Below are positions 8,318 through 19,002 of a stretch of DNA of 53,738 nucleotides, piece by piece; within the stretch, counting starts at the first letter, position 1, and each line of letters opens with the position of its first letter. This DNA comes from Candidatus Gastranaerophilales bacterium. GTDB lineage: Bacteria > Cyanobacteriota > Vampirovibrionia > Gastranaerophilales > Gastranaerophilaceae. Below the pieces are notes generated by a model. That model was not told the origin of the DNA and searched no databases. It was given only the letters and a program-made list of their open reading frames with translations. The stretch spans positions 1-53,738 of the forward strand of contig CALUYO010000012.1 in the NCBI GenBank assembly GCA_944325005.1, written 5' to 3'. Both the position numbers and the translations under genes were made by a program.

Positions 8318-9256
8318 ATGGAAGAATTTACTCATTATACGGTTATGAAAAATGAAGCCGTTGATGCGCTGGAATGTCAAAACGGAAAAATCTATGTTGA
8401 CTGTACTCTCGGCGGAGGCGGGCACAGCGGTTTGATTTTAAGCAGAATTCAGCCCGACGGCAGACTAATAGCCTTTGATGTCGATGAAGATGCGATAAAA
8501 GCATCAACAGAGCGCCTCAAAGATTTCAAAAATTTAACAATAGTAAAAGATTCTTATGTAAATATTAAAAAAGTTTTACATAACCTCGGAATTGAAAAAA
8601 TTACAGGTGGTGTTTTGTTTGATTTAGGCGCGTCATATCACCAGTTTCACAAAGGAGAACGAGGTTTTTCTTTTTCAAAAGAAGCGCCTCTGGATATGAG
8701 ATTTAATCAGGATGCCCAATTTTCTGCCTATGATGTTGTAAATACTTATTCGGAAGATGAATTAGTCAGAATTTTTTCCGAATACGGGGAAGAAAGATTT
8801 TCTAAAAGAATTGCAAAAAAAATTGTCGAGCAAAGAAAACTCAAAAACATTGGGACAACTACAGAATTGGCTGATTTAATAGTAAACTGCACCCCGCATG
8901 TAAAATCATCTATTCACCCTGCGACACGCGTATTTCAGGCAATTCGCATAGAAGTAAATCAAGAGTTAACAAATGTAAAAAATACTCTGAATGATGTGTT
9001 GGATTTGTTGGACTTTGGTGCTATAATAAGTGTAATAAGTTTTCATTCGTTAGAAGACAGGTTAGTGAAACACTTATTCAAATATCATTCGCAGAGATGT
9101 CACTGTGATAAGTCTCAAATGATATGCAGCTGCCCGCCTCCTATACTGGAACTGGTTAATAAAAAACCGATAACGGCGGGGCAAGAGGAGATAAAAATAA
9201 ATCCTCCTTCAAGAAGTGCTAAACTTAGAATAGCAAGATGTATAAGGCACTCTTAG
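8318..9256 (+). CDS. rsmH: 16S rRNA (cytosine-1402 N4)-methyltransferase
   Basis: 312 aa (formerly MraW), S-adenosylmethionine-dependent, modifies C1402 in the ribosomal P site. The opening H-Y-T-V-M-K-N-E-A and V-D-C-T-L-G-G-G-G-H-S (SAM-binding) are typical, as are D-L-G-A-S-Y-H-Q (usually S-S-x-Q), R-x-F-Q-A-I-R-I-x-V-N and I-S-F-H-S-L-E-D-R. It heads a cluster with the FtsL-like gene, the classical place of rsmH in division/cell-wall clusters, although mur genes do not follow. Without an SD and with a -10 box 6 nt before ATG, it is probably translated from a leaderless mRNA. Confidence 0.96.
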   Translation: MEEFTHYTVMKNEAVDALECQNGKIYVDCTLGGGGHSGLILSRIQPDGRLIAFDVDEDAIKASTERLKDFKNLTIVKDSYVNIKKVLHNLGIEKITGGVLFDLGASYHQFHKGERGFSFSKEAPLDMRFNQDAQFSAYDVVNTYSEDELVRIFSEYGEERFSKRIAKKIVEQRKLKNIGTTTELADLIVNCTPHVKSSIHPATRVFQAIRIEVNQELTNVKNTLNDVLDLLDFGAIISVISFHSLEDRLVKHLFKYHSQRCHCDKSQMICSCPPPILELVNKKPITAGQEEIKINPPSRSAKLRIARCIRHS

Positions 9257-9756
9257 AATCGGGGTTAGGATTCGGGGTAGAGAAATTGAATACAGTAAGA
9301 GTAAGAACAGAAGAATTTACAGTTTCGGAAGAAAAATATTCTAATCAATCATACGTAAATAATCCGATAAGAGAAGAAAATCAGGTTATTGAAGGGTATT
9401 TCCAGAAGGAGATTTCGCAAAAGGCGATGGCTATACGAAAAGTAAATAAAAGTTTATGTGCTTTATTAGGTGTTGCAGTGCTTATCGCATTTGTGGGGTA
9501 TTACTTTGCAATGTCAAATGAACTTGCTCTTAATAAATTAAGCCGTCAGATTACTGCTCTTAATGATGAGAATGCTGAACTTCAAAACCAGCTGGATCGT
9601 TTAAAATCATTTAATAATGTTGATAGTAAAATGATGCAGTATAATATGCTTCAGAAGGCTGCAAAAGTTATTGAAGTGCCAGCTGTTCATTCTACTGTTG
9701 CTGTGGATAAAAATACGGAAAAAACAGCATCTTTTAACTGGGCCATAGGATATTAA
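9238..9756 (+). CDS. FtsL-like membrane protein with coiled coil
   Basis: 172 aa: cytoplasmic N-terminus of about 75 residues, one membrane segment (about 78-98, A-L-L-G-V-A-V-L-I-A-F-V-G-Y-Y-F), then a coiled coil (about 103-125, L-S-R-Q-I-T-A-L-N-D-E-N-A-E-L-Q-N-Q-L) and a low-complexity tail. Topology and position directly behind rsmH are those of FtsL, a divisome protein that pairs with FtsB. The sequence itself is too plain to prove it. The ATG at 9238 overlaps rsmH by 19 nt and has no SD; the true start may lie further in. Confidence 0.6.
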   Translation: MYKALLESGLGFGVEKLNTVRVRTEEFTVSEEKYSNQSYVNNPIREENQVIEGYFQKEISQKAMAIRKVNKSLCALLGVAVLIAFVGYYFAMSNELALNKLSRQITALNDENAELQNQLDRLKSFNNVDSKMMQYNMLQKAAKVIEVPAVHSTVAVDKNTEKTASFNWAIGY

Positions 9757-9759
9757 TTT

Positions 9760-10149
9760 ATGGAAAATATAATACTCTGTGCTGTTCCGTTTGTTTGTTT
9801 TATTGTTTTGGTTTCAATCCAGCTTATTTCTACAAAACCGAATGGTAAAATAATCAAGAAGTATGGTAAACCGGTAAAATATTTTTCAAACAAAAAATGC
9901 TGGAATTCTGTTCCTATGCGCGGAACATCTGTTGGATTGTATATTTATTCTGATTTTATAATTCTTTTAGATGGCAGGAAAGAGTATTTTTTAGACAGAG
10001 CATTTAAAAATCTTAAATTGTATGGAAGTATTTTGATTAAAATATTTGAAATAGATATTGATCAAGGGAAAACGCTTCAAATTAATATAAATTTGAAGCA
10101 AGAAAAGTTGTTAAAAGAATTTTTTGGATTGGAAGATAAAAATATTTAA
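9760..10149 (+). CDS. Membrane-anchored hypothetical protein
   Basis: 129 aa. One N-terminal hydrophobic segment (about residues 4-23) is followed by a basic linker (K-P-N-G-K-I-I-K-K-Y-G-K) and a compact domain of alternating strands ending in charged helices. No family is recognised. It starts 3 nt after the FtsL-like gene, so it is probably translated in the same operon; AGGA lies about 10 nt upstream. Confidence 0.6.
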   Translation: MENIILCAVPFVCFIVLVSIQLISTKPNGKIIKKYGKPVKYFSNKKCWNSVPMRGTSVGLYIYSDFIILLDGRKEYFLDRAFKNLKLYGSILIKIFEIDIDQGKTLQININLKQEKLLKEFFGLEDKNI

Positions 10150-10183
10150 CTAAAGTATGAACTTTGTCATACTAAAGTATGAA
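10149..10183 (+). repeat. Two direct repeats ACTAAAGTATGAA, 22 nt apart
   Basis: Identical 13-mers at 10149-10161 and 10171-10183, spaced 22 nt start to start (about two helical turns). The second lies in a CATACT-AA-AGTATG inverted repeat (10168-10181). They lie upstream of the GAF-HD-GYP gene and could be operator half-sites. Confidence 0.55.
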
Positions 10184-10260
10184 GTTTTGTAAAATTTATT
10201 AAAGTTTTTTCATGGTTGTGCCGTATGTATATGTGAAGGCATGTATGTAAGGAAAATTTC

Positions 10261-11511
10261 ATGAAAAATAAAGAGAATAAAAACGGTGTGTCACTCTTTT
10301 CCCAGTCTGATTATCTAATTGATCAGGATCCTATTGAAGAAATTTTTGCGCTTAACTTAGGAGATTTCATTGCTGAAAATCTTATATCGGAAGATTTAGC
10401 AAGAAAAATTGGCAAAAGTGTTAAAGATAAAAAGACTGGTTTAATAAACCAGTTGAGAGAACTAATCTCTCTGTATTCACTCCGTAATACTTTATGTGTG
10501 CTGAGTTTTGATGAATCTCAGGAGAATGCTATTTACACATCTATTGCACAATCTGTTAAGCAGATGCTTGAGATTGAAGCATGCCATATTTATCTTGAAA
10601 AAGACAATAAACTCGAACTTGTCGGGACATCTGGCAAAAGCGAACAGGAATATTCAGTTAATGAAAACAATTCTGCAGGTAAAGCTTTTTTGACTAAAGA
10701 AACAGTCTTTGAAGATGTTGTTGCTGTTCCTATGTACTGTAATATTAAATCAACAGGTGTGATTGTTCTTGAAAGTCAGGCGCCGGTTAATCCTAAATAT
10801 ATTGACCTTGTTGAAAGTATTGCGATACTATTTGCGACATCAATGACATTACAATATACTATTGATGAGGCTAATAAATTTATTGATGATGAGCATTCAA
10901 CTGTTGGCGATTTACAGCATATCAGAGCAGAATTAACAGCATTAATAGGTGATTTGTGCGATTATCAGCAGAATTTTGCACAGCATCTTGCTTACGCTGT
11001 TGATACGAAGGGCGGATATAAAGTCTCACATTCTAAAAATACTGCAAAACTTGCACGTCAAATATGTAAACAGCTTGGTCTGAATGAAAAAACAACAGAT
11101 TTGATATATTATGCTGCATTATTACAAAATGTCGGTAAGATTACCGTCTCCGGTGAGATCTTTGCTGCAAACGGCAAACTTTCTCCGGAAGAGCTAAAGT
11201 TGATTCAAAAGCATGCTGATATCGGGGTTCATTTATTAATGAAGATTAATTTCTTATCAGAAGTTGTGCCATATATAACTTATCAGAAAGAAAGATATGA
11301 TGGCTCCGGTGAACCGGAAGGATTAAGGGGGCAGTCAATACCTTTTGGTTCCAGAATAATTGCTGCAGCCGACGCTTACTGTGCAATGACTTCTGACAGA
11401 CCCTACAGAAAAGCAATGCCTGTTGAAAAGGCAGTTGAAATTATGAAATCTGAAGAAGGTTCAAAATGGGATCCTGTCGTGGTAGAGGCTCTGGCAAAAT
11501 CTGTAATCTAA
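10261..11511 (+). CDS. GAF domain plus degenerate HD-GYP domain protein
   Basis: 416 aa cytoplasmic signalling protein. A GAF-like sensory domain spans about residues 80-200, the HD-GYP fold about 248-416. HD-GYP enzymes hydrolyse cyclic di-GMP at a metal centre. Here the HD dyad is Gln289-Asn290 (A-L-L-Q-N-V-G-K-I), the usual H-H-E is Q-K-E (342-344), and G-Y-P is G-E-P (350-352), while the structural parts D-G-S-G, A-D-A-Y and S-D-R-P-Y-R-K-A are kept. Catalysis is therefore unlikely; it may bind nucleotide or serve as a scaffold. SD AAGGA is present about 8 nt before ATG. Confidence 0.88.
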   Translation: MKNKENKNGVSLFSQSDYLIDQDPIEEIFALNLGDFIAENLISEDLARKIGKSVKDKKTGLINQLRELISLYSLRNTLCVLSFDESQENAIYTSIAQSVKQMLEIEACHIYLEKDNKLELVGTSGKSEQEYSVNENNSAGKAFLTKETVFEDVVAVPMYCNIKSTGVIVLESQAPVNPKYIDLVESIAILFATSMTLQYTIDEANKFIDDEHSTVGDLQHIRAELTALIGDLCDYQQNFAQHLAYAVDTKGGYKVSHSKNTAKLARQICKQLGLNEKTTDLIYYAALLQNVGKITVSGEIFAANGKLSPEELKLIQKHADIGVHLLMKINFLSEVVPYITYQKERYDGSGEPEGLRGQSIPFGSRIIAAADAYCAMTSDRPYRKAMPVEKAVEIMKSEEGSKWDPVVVEALAKSVI

Positions 11512-11535
11512 AATAATCAACCATTTCATATATCA

Positions 11536-11561
11536 AGAGCCGGTACTTATGTGCCGGCTCT
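11536..11561. terminator. Hairpin between convergent genes
   Basis: 8-bp stem AGAGCCGG/CCGGCTCT with 10-nt centre, between the ends of the HD-GYP gene and the convergent Cys-rich gene. The following tract (GCTAATTTTATT) is only weakly U-rich, so it may act in both directions with modest strength. Confidence 0.6.
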
Positions 11562-11568
11562 GCTAATT

Positions 11569-11862
11569 TTATTGAACTATACTGAACGAAACAATTTTAT
11601 CAATAGCAATATTTAACCAATCATACTTAAAACAGACATAATCATTACATTTGCATTCATCATCGTCACAGGTACAGTAATCTGAGAGTCTGCATACAAG
11701 TGCATTCTCAAGGGTTATAAAATCATCATGGCATTCTTCGCATCTGCCTTCAGGTTGAAATAAGTTGCCGTCAATTTTCAAATGTCCTGTAAAAATAGTA
11801 ATTTTATTTGTTCCGCTTTCTTCAATAATTTTACCGATAGATTTTAATAAATTTTTAGACAT
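11569..11862 (-). CDS. Cys-rich hypothetical protein
   Basis: 97 aa with a clear AAAGGAG SD. Eight cysteines occur between about residues 41 and 82, in C-E-E-C-H-D-D, C-R-L-S-D-Y-C-T-C and C-K-C-N-D-Y-V-C, mixed with many Asp/Glu. This suggests metal binding (zinc or iron-sulfur) in a cytoplasmic protein, as no signal peptide is seen. The N-terminal I-G-K-I-I-E-E-S-G and C-terminal parts are ordinary. No family is recognised. Confidence 0.65.
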   Translation of the reverse strand: MSKNLLKSIGKIIEESGTNKITIFTGHLKIDGNLFQPEGRCEECHDDFITLENALVCRLSDYCTCDDDECKCNDYVCFKYDWLNIAIDKIVSFSIVQ

Positions 11863-11937
11863 AAAATACTCCTTTAAAATTACACATAAACACTATAAAG
11901 GGTATTTTTTGAATTTTTAATTACACAGAAGGATATT

Positions 11938-12753
11938 CTATGGTCTAAATCCCGGGACTTTGTTTGCAATTTCTCTATAATCAGGCAGCTTATCCATTGT
12001 CAGGATATATAACGACGGAGATGCGCCGCCCGAAACATCCGGATACATATTTGCATCATCACATCCGCCCTGTAGATAATTTTCCATTGAACAAAGTCCT
12101 TTTGTTACATTAGAAGGAAATGTTCCGCTAACAAAAGGGAAAATGTCTTTTTGTGTTTTTATACAAATTTCAGTTAAATTAGAAGCAATATCACCGCATC
12201 CGACAGTAAATGTATGGACATCTTTCCCCATTCTATTGGGTCCTTTTCTTCCGTTTGTATCTACAAATACTTTAAAAGCGTTTGGATCAACATCAACATT
12301 TAAAACCATACCGTCAGGAAGTCCGTAAAAACAGCCTATACCCGTTTTATTAACCATTCCGTATCCGTTACTGACTTCTTCTCCATAATAATTGTAACTT
12401 TTGTCAGGTACCCAGCTTCCAGCGGATGGTCCGTCAGGAGCCATTTCTACATATTTCATTTTCTCTGCAACTTCAGCAAATGCGTTACAATTATTATCAC
12501 CGTATCCCATGCCTTCAATACATGTTGCAACATCTATCCCTTCACAGCCCTGATCAGCTTTAAACATAATTATAGCATTTGAAAAATTGGAATACAGCTT
12601 TTTAAAAGCCACAACATATTGTTTATTCCGGTGCTCATTAATAACGGACGGAAGTGTCATTGCTGCGACAACACCTATAATTCCAAGGGTTATAAGCACT
12701 TCTGCAAGTGTAAATGCCGGTATTTTATTTTTTAATTTCTTAAGAGCACCCAT
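11938..12753 (-). CDS. Type IV pilin-like protein without homopolymer tract
   Basis: 271 aa, intact. A short basic leader (M-G-A-L-K-K-L-K-N-K-I-P-A) ends with Ala before F-T-L-A-E-V-L-I-T-L-G-I-I-G, the prepilin peptidase signal and N-terminal helix. The body carries D-T-N-G-R-K-G-P-N-R-M-G-K-D, the loop shared by the G-tract pilins, plus many Cys (D-Q-G-C-E-G, C-I-E-G-M, C-F-Y-G, C-G-D, C-S-M-E, G-C-D-D). It is presumably a minor pilin or pseudopilin. It shows what the pilin family looks like when leader and body are in one frame. Its promoter contains an inverted repeat. Confidence 0.88.
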   Translation of the reverse strand: MGALKKLKNKIPAFTLAEVLITLGIIGVVAAMTLPSVINEHRNKQYVVAFKKLYSNFSNAIIMFKADQGCEGIDVATCIEGMGYGDNNCNAFAEVAEKMKYVEMAPDGPSAGSWVPDKSYNYYGEEVSNGYGMVNKTGIGCFYGLPDGMVLNVDVDPNAFKVFVDTNGRKGPNRMGKDVHTFTVGCGDIASNLTEICIKTQKDIFPFVSGTFPSNVTKGLCSMENYLQGGCDDANMYPDVSGGASPSLYILTMDKLPDYREIANKVPGFRP

Positions 12754-12763
12754 TTCTTCTATA

Positions 12764-12792
12764 AATATATACTATTTTTATAGTATTATCAA
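12764..12792 (-). promoter_or_regulatory. Promoter and operator-like inverted repeat of the 12753 pilin
   Basis: On the minus strand TTGATA (12792-12787), 17-nt spacer, TATATT (12769-12764). The spacer is filled by a 7-bp inverted repeat ATACTAT-TTTT-ATAGTAT (12769-12786 on plus), a likely regulator site. Confidence 0.55.
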
Positions 12793-12879
12793 GTAGTTAA
12801 GTTCTGTTAATTTTTGTCATAAATTAGTCAAATGAATATGTTTATGTTACAATATTGTCAAGGGAATTAGACTAATTAA

Positions 12880-15441
<2,562 letters not shown>

Positions 15442-15484
15442 GAATTTAGCTAAGTATTGGTGGAATTTTTATATTACATAAAAT

Positions 15485-15502
15485 GCCCTTAAAGGGCTTT
15501 TT
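15485..15502 (+). terminator. Terminator after gyrB
   Basis: Short stem GCCC/GGGC with TTAAA loop followed by five T's. Confidence 0.6.
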
Positions 15503-15566
15503 ATTTGTACAAATATTTTTCTTGGTGTAATATTATTACATAAGTTAGACGAAAGAGAGATTTATT

Positions 15567-16226
15567 ATGACAAAAAAAGAACTTATTTTTTTAGGACCGC
15601 CGGCTTGCGGTAAAGGTACACAGACAAATAAATTAGCAGAATATTTACATTTTCCTCACGTTGACACAGGCTCTTTATTGAGAGCTGAAATTAAGGGAGA
15701 AACAGAAGCAGGAAAGGAAGCTAAAGGCTATATTGATAAGGGACAGCTAGTTCCTGTAGAACTTGTTTCCAGAATTATTAAAAACAGACTTTCTCAAGAT
15801 GACTGTAAAAACGGCTATATCCTTGATGGTTATCCTAGAAGTGTTGAACAGGCCGAAGAACTTGAAAAAATGAATGCAGAAATTGATAATGGTGGAGATA
15901 CAAAATTTATTGCAGTATACTTTGATATTGATACAAGCATTCTTGTCGAAAGAATTGTAAACCGCCGCTCCTGCCCGGTATGCGGAGAAATTTATAACCT
16001 TGAATTTAAACCGCCAAAAGTTGCGGAACACTGTGATAAAGATGGAGCTGAACTTACTCAGCGAAAGGATGACACAAGAGAAGTTGCGCAATCAAGATTT
16101 GATACATATAATAAGGAAACAGCTCCTTTAGTTGAATACTATACTAAAAAAGGTGTTCTTAAATCAATTGATGCCAACGGAACAATTGATGAAGTCTGGG
16201 AAAGATTATTAGAGGTAATTAAATGA
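15567..16226 (+). CDS. adk: Adenylate kinase
   Basis: 219 aa; converts ATP + AMP to 2 ADP in the cytosol. The P-loop G-P-P-A-C-G-K-G-T (residues 10-18), the AMP-binding D-T-G-S-L-L-R-A-E and D-G-Y-P-R-S are present. The LID domain is of the long type with zinc-binding-like C-P-V-C and C-D-K-D. Unusually the P-loop has Ala-Cys where Gly-Ala/Ser is common (G-x-P-G-A-G-K-G-T). The map start codon overlaps its stop by 4 nt (ATGA), indicating coupled translation. Confidence 0.96.
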   Translation: MTKKELIFLGPPACGKGTQTNKLAEYLHFPHVDTGSLLRAEIKGETEAGKEAKGYIDKGQLVPVELVSRIIKNRLSQDDCKNGYILDGYPRSVEQAEELEKMNAEIDNGGDTKFIAVYFDIDTSILVERIVNRRSCPVCGEIYNLEFKPPKVAEHCDKDGAELTQRKDDTREVAQSRFDTYNKETAPLVEYYTKKGVLKSIDANGTIDEVWERLLEVIK

Positions 16227-16975
16227 TTCACAAAAAATCTCGTGATGAAATTAAAAGAATAAGACATGCAGGGCATATTGTTGCGCTTGTTCATCAAAAA
16301 ATGAAAGAAGTTATAGAACCCGGTATAAGTACAAAAGAATTGGATAGTATCGCTCATGATATTATCCGAAAAGAACGTGCTATTCCGACATTCTTAGGTT
16401 ATCATGGTTTTCCCGGTTCAATATGTGCGTCAATAAATGAGCAGGTCGTTCATGGTATTCCTCATGAAGATGTAAAGGTTAAGGAAGGCGATATTATTAG
16501 TATTGATGTCGGTGCAACTTATGCGGGTATGGTAGGTGACGGAGCTTGGACTTATCCAGTCGGAAAAATCAGTGATGAATGCAGGAGACTTTTAAAGGCT
16601 ACTGAAGAAGCTCTTTTTGCTGGGATTGCACAAATGAAGGCGGGAAATGTTTTGGATGATATTTCAGGTGCAATAGAGACTGTTGCACTAAGAGAAAAAC
16701 TTGGTATTGTCCGTCAATACGGCGGTCATGGCGTCGGGCATGAAATGCATGAAGAACCGTTTTTATTCAATTATAAAGTAGGTGATCATACTTTAATTAA
16801 GTCAGGATATGCAATTGCAATTGAGCCTATGCTTAATTTAGGCGGAGATGAAGTTGTTGTTGCAGACGATGAGTGGACTGTAAGCACAACTGATAAAATG
16901 CCATCGGCTCACTTTGAACATTCTGTCCTTGCAACTGATGATGGACCAATTATAATTACGCAACTTATGGCGTAA
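16223..16975 (+). CDS. map: Methionine aminopeptidase type I
   Basis: 250 aa; removes initiator methionine from nascent proteins. Metal-ligand segments are recognisable: I-S-I-D-V-G-A (Asp), Y-A-G-M-V-G-D-G-A (Asp), G-G-H-G-V-G-H-E-M-H-E-E-P (His) and A-I-E-P-M (Glu), with E near the C-terminus (H-F-E-H-S). Start overlaps the adk stop by 4 nt, and adk-map is a common bacterial pair. The gene that follows has its own SD 11 nt later. Confidence 0.96.
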   Translation: MIHKKSRDEIKRIRHAGHIVALVHQKMKEVIEPGISTKELDSIAHDIIRKERAIPTFLGYHGFPGSICASINEQVVHGIPHEDVKVKEGDIISIDVGATYAGMVGDGAWTYPVGKISDECRRLLKATEEALFAGIAQMKAGNVLDDISGAIETVALREKLGIVRQYGGHGVGHEMHEEPFLFNYKVGDHTLIKSGYAIAIEPMLNLGGDEVVVADDEWTVSTTDKMPSAHFEHSVLATDDGPIIITQLMA

Positions 16976-16986
16976 GGAGAAATTGT

Positions 16987-17610
16987 ATGAATTATTATAT
17001 AGGATTATCATTAGCGGCATCTTCCGGAATGGACAGTGGTGTTGCGGTTTTGGATGAAGATAATACGTTAATTCTTGTGGACAAATTATACACAATGAAT
17101 GATGTAATGTTTTTTTTCGATAATTATCCATCGTTAAAGTATTCCCAAATATGTGTTTCTCTTGTCTGGGACAGAACTATGCTTAACGGTAAATGGAGAA
17201 TACTCGGCAAGCCTTATCAGCTTGTTTCTACAAATCCTTTAATCCCAAACCGTGAAGGCTGGACACATAGATATTCGACAAGAGGGTGTGAATACTTCAA
17301 ATCATTGATGGAAAAAGGTATTAAGATTAATCGCTTTGAATTGTATTTGACACGTCAAAACCTTCATTTGAACTCGTGTTATAAAGAACGTTCGCCGGCT
17401 GATTGCAAATTCCTTCAGCAGACTTTAAAAAATGAATGGCAGATTGATTTACCCCTCAATATGATGCCGATGTCTCAACTTGAGGCAATTGTCGGGGCGA
17501 TTCTTGCAAAGGAAAACGCCAAGCATCCTGATAATATAAAAGTTCTATCACATTTTAGAGATGCAAATGTCATTGATGTTATAAACAATCCCAAATTACT
17601 TGCTGTTTAA
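16987..17610 (+). CDS. Hypothetical protein, possible RNase H-like fold
   Basis: 207 aa with a good AAGGAG SD, directly behind map. The start Y-Y-I-G-L-S-L-A-A-S-S-G-M-D-S-G-V-A-V-L-D and the next strand (T-L-I-L-V-D-K) resemble the first beta-hairpin of RNase H-like folds such as DUF429 proteins, and I-C-V-S-L-V-W-D could be a later acidic strand; this is a guess from pattern only. The C-terminal part includes M-S-Q-L-E-A-I-V-G-A-I-L-A. Stop codon abuts the stop of the convergent gene. Confidence 0.6.
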   Translation: MNYYIGLSLAASSGMDSGVAVLDEDNTLILVDKLYTMNDVMFFFDNYPSLKYSQICVSLVWDRTMLNGKWRILGKPYQLVSTNPLIPNREGWTHRYSTRGCEYFKSLMEKGIKINRFELYLTRQNLHLNSCYKERSPADCKFLQQTLKNEWQIDLPLNMMPMSQLEAIVGAILAKENAKHPDNIKVLSHFRDANVIDVINNPKLLAV

Positions 17611-18132
17611 TTATTCTCGACTTGTAAGTAATCCAAGGGCAAGGCCTATTGCAGCTCCAATTCCTGCACCCCATTTAAATTTAGTTTTTTTAACCGCTCT
17701 AAAAGCTTCGTTGCTTGTTTTATCCATAAGACTTGGCTGCTTTCTAAATGTATCATAGTTTTGAACGAATACATCTTTTAAATTTTTTATTGATGCGGGA
17801 TCTGTAATCTTTTTATCAAGTTCAATACATTTTTGAGTAATTGCTTTTACATCTTGAGATAACCCCATTTCCTGTAAAATCATTTTGCTTTCTGTTGTTA
17901 TAGATTTGCTGTCAATTTCTTTGGCGATCTTGGCAAGAGCAGCTATCTGAGCTTCTGTTTGCTCTTTTGTAATGTCAAAGGCTCTCTGAACAAACATATC
18001 CTTTTTTACTGGAAGATAGTACGCATTCATGCCTATTAATGCCCCTGCTATTGTAGCACCTGCTTTTCGTTTACGTGCTGCCGCCGGGTTGGGCTGGTAA
18101 TACATCATTGATGGATTAATTTGATCTGCCAT
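17611..18132 (-). CDS. Hypothetical protein with glycine-zipper ends
   Basis: 173 aa. A Gly/Ala-rich hydrophobic stretch lies near the N-terminus (about residues 24-36, A-G-A-T-I-A-G-A-L-I-G-M) and a second at the C-terminus (about 154-169, G-A-G-I-G-A-A-I-G-L-A-L-G-L-L). The middle is amphipathic and helical. The pattern suggests a membrane-associated protein. No family is recognised. The SD is AAGG. It diverges from pilin 2 and its stop directly meets that of the 16987 gene. Confidence 0.6.
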   Translation of the reverse strand: MADQINPSMMYYQPNPAAARKRKAGATIAGALIGMNAYYLPVKKDMFVQRAFDITKEQTEAQIAALAKIAKEIDSKSITTESKMILQEMGLSQDVKAITQKCIELDKKITDPASIKNLKDVFVQNYDTFRKQPSLMDKTSNEAFRAVKKTKFKWGAGIGAAIGLALGLLTSRE

Positions 18133-18198
18133 AGTTTTGCCTTATTGTTTTAACATTGTTATTTATAAATCTCGTAAAAAATTTTTTTGCTAATTTTA

Positions 18199-18227
18199 TT
18201 GAAAAAATTGTTAAAATTTGTTATAAT
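18199..18227 (+). promoter_or_regulatory. Promoter of G-tract pilin 2
   Basis: TTGAAA (18199-18204), 17-nt spacer ending TGT, TATAAT (18222-18227), about 36 nt before the leader ATG. Confidence 0.75.
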
Positions 18228-18262
18228 TAATAATGTAGGATTTATATAAATAAGGAGCAAAA

Positions 18263-19002
18263 ATGATGAAATTATTTCACTTTAACAATGTCGGGGGGGG
18301 GGCGCTTCTTTAGCTCCTAAGCCTGCATTTACACTGGCAGAAGTTCTGGTAACATTAGGAATTATCGGGGTAGTGTCAGCAATGACAGTACCGACTTTAA
18401 TGCAAAATCACCAACGAAAAACTTATGTAACCACCCTTCATAAAATTTATAATCAGCTTCAGCAGGCTGCATTACAATATATGACAGATAAAAATGCTGT
18501 TAATTTAGTTGAAGCTGGTATGAACAGTGAGGATGCAGCTGCAAATTTCGTTAAAACATATTTTAAAGTAATTCAGGATTGTGGAACTGACCAAACTCCT
18601 TGTTTTGCAGAAACACCTAATTATAAAAAAATTTCAGGAGCTGCAATAACTCGTTGGTATCCTAAGAGGCATTTTGTATTAGCCGACGGAGTTGCATTAG
18701 GTACATATTTTTCAGGTGCCTCGGGCTCAGTTATTGAAGTTTGGATTGATACAAACGGAGCGAAAGGTCCTAATATTGTTGGTAGGGATTTTTTTGTAAT
18801 GTATATGTATAACAATGGTTTTTTAGATGAACTCGCGGGTAAGGGTAGTGCCGATGATGACACCGAAACATCTGCTTCTATACCAATGTCTGCAGAGCAA
18901 CGTGAAAAGAGGTTTAATAATTATTGTATGTCTGACAGCGGTGTAAATTATCATGGTTGTTTTGGTAAACTTTTAAATGATAATTGGGAAATGACTTATT
19001 AA
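18263..19002 (+). CDS. G-tract pilin 2: type IV pilin-like protein, leader and pilin in different frames
   Basis: AAGGAG SD, ATG at 18263 (a second ATG follows directly), leader M-M-K-L-F-H-F-N-N-V, then ten G's (18293-18302). The leader frame ends at TAG 18311. The pilin, in the -1 frame from GGC at 18301, reads G-A-S-L-A-P-K-P-A then F-T-L-A-E-V-L-V-T-L-G. The body has D-C-G-T-D-Q-T-P-C-F, D-T-N-G-A-K-G-P-N-I-V-G-R-D and G-C-F-G-K-L-L-N-D-N-W. With one extra G: 246 aa; as sequenced: 16 aa. Its first 140 nt after the tract are almost identical to pilin 3. Its 3' end overlaps tmk in antisense. Confidence 0.85.
18293..18302 (+). repeat. G10 tract, pilin 2
   Basis: Ten G's preceded by GTC and followed by CGCTTCTTTAG; the TAG is in the leader frame. 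Confidence 0.95.
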
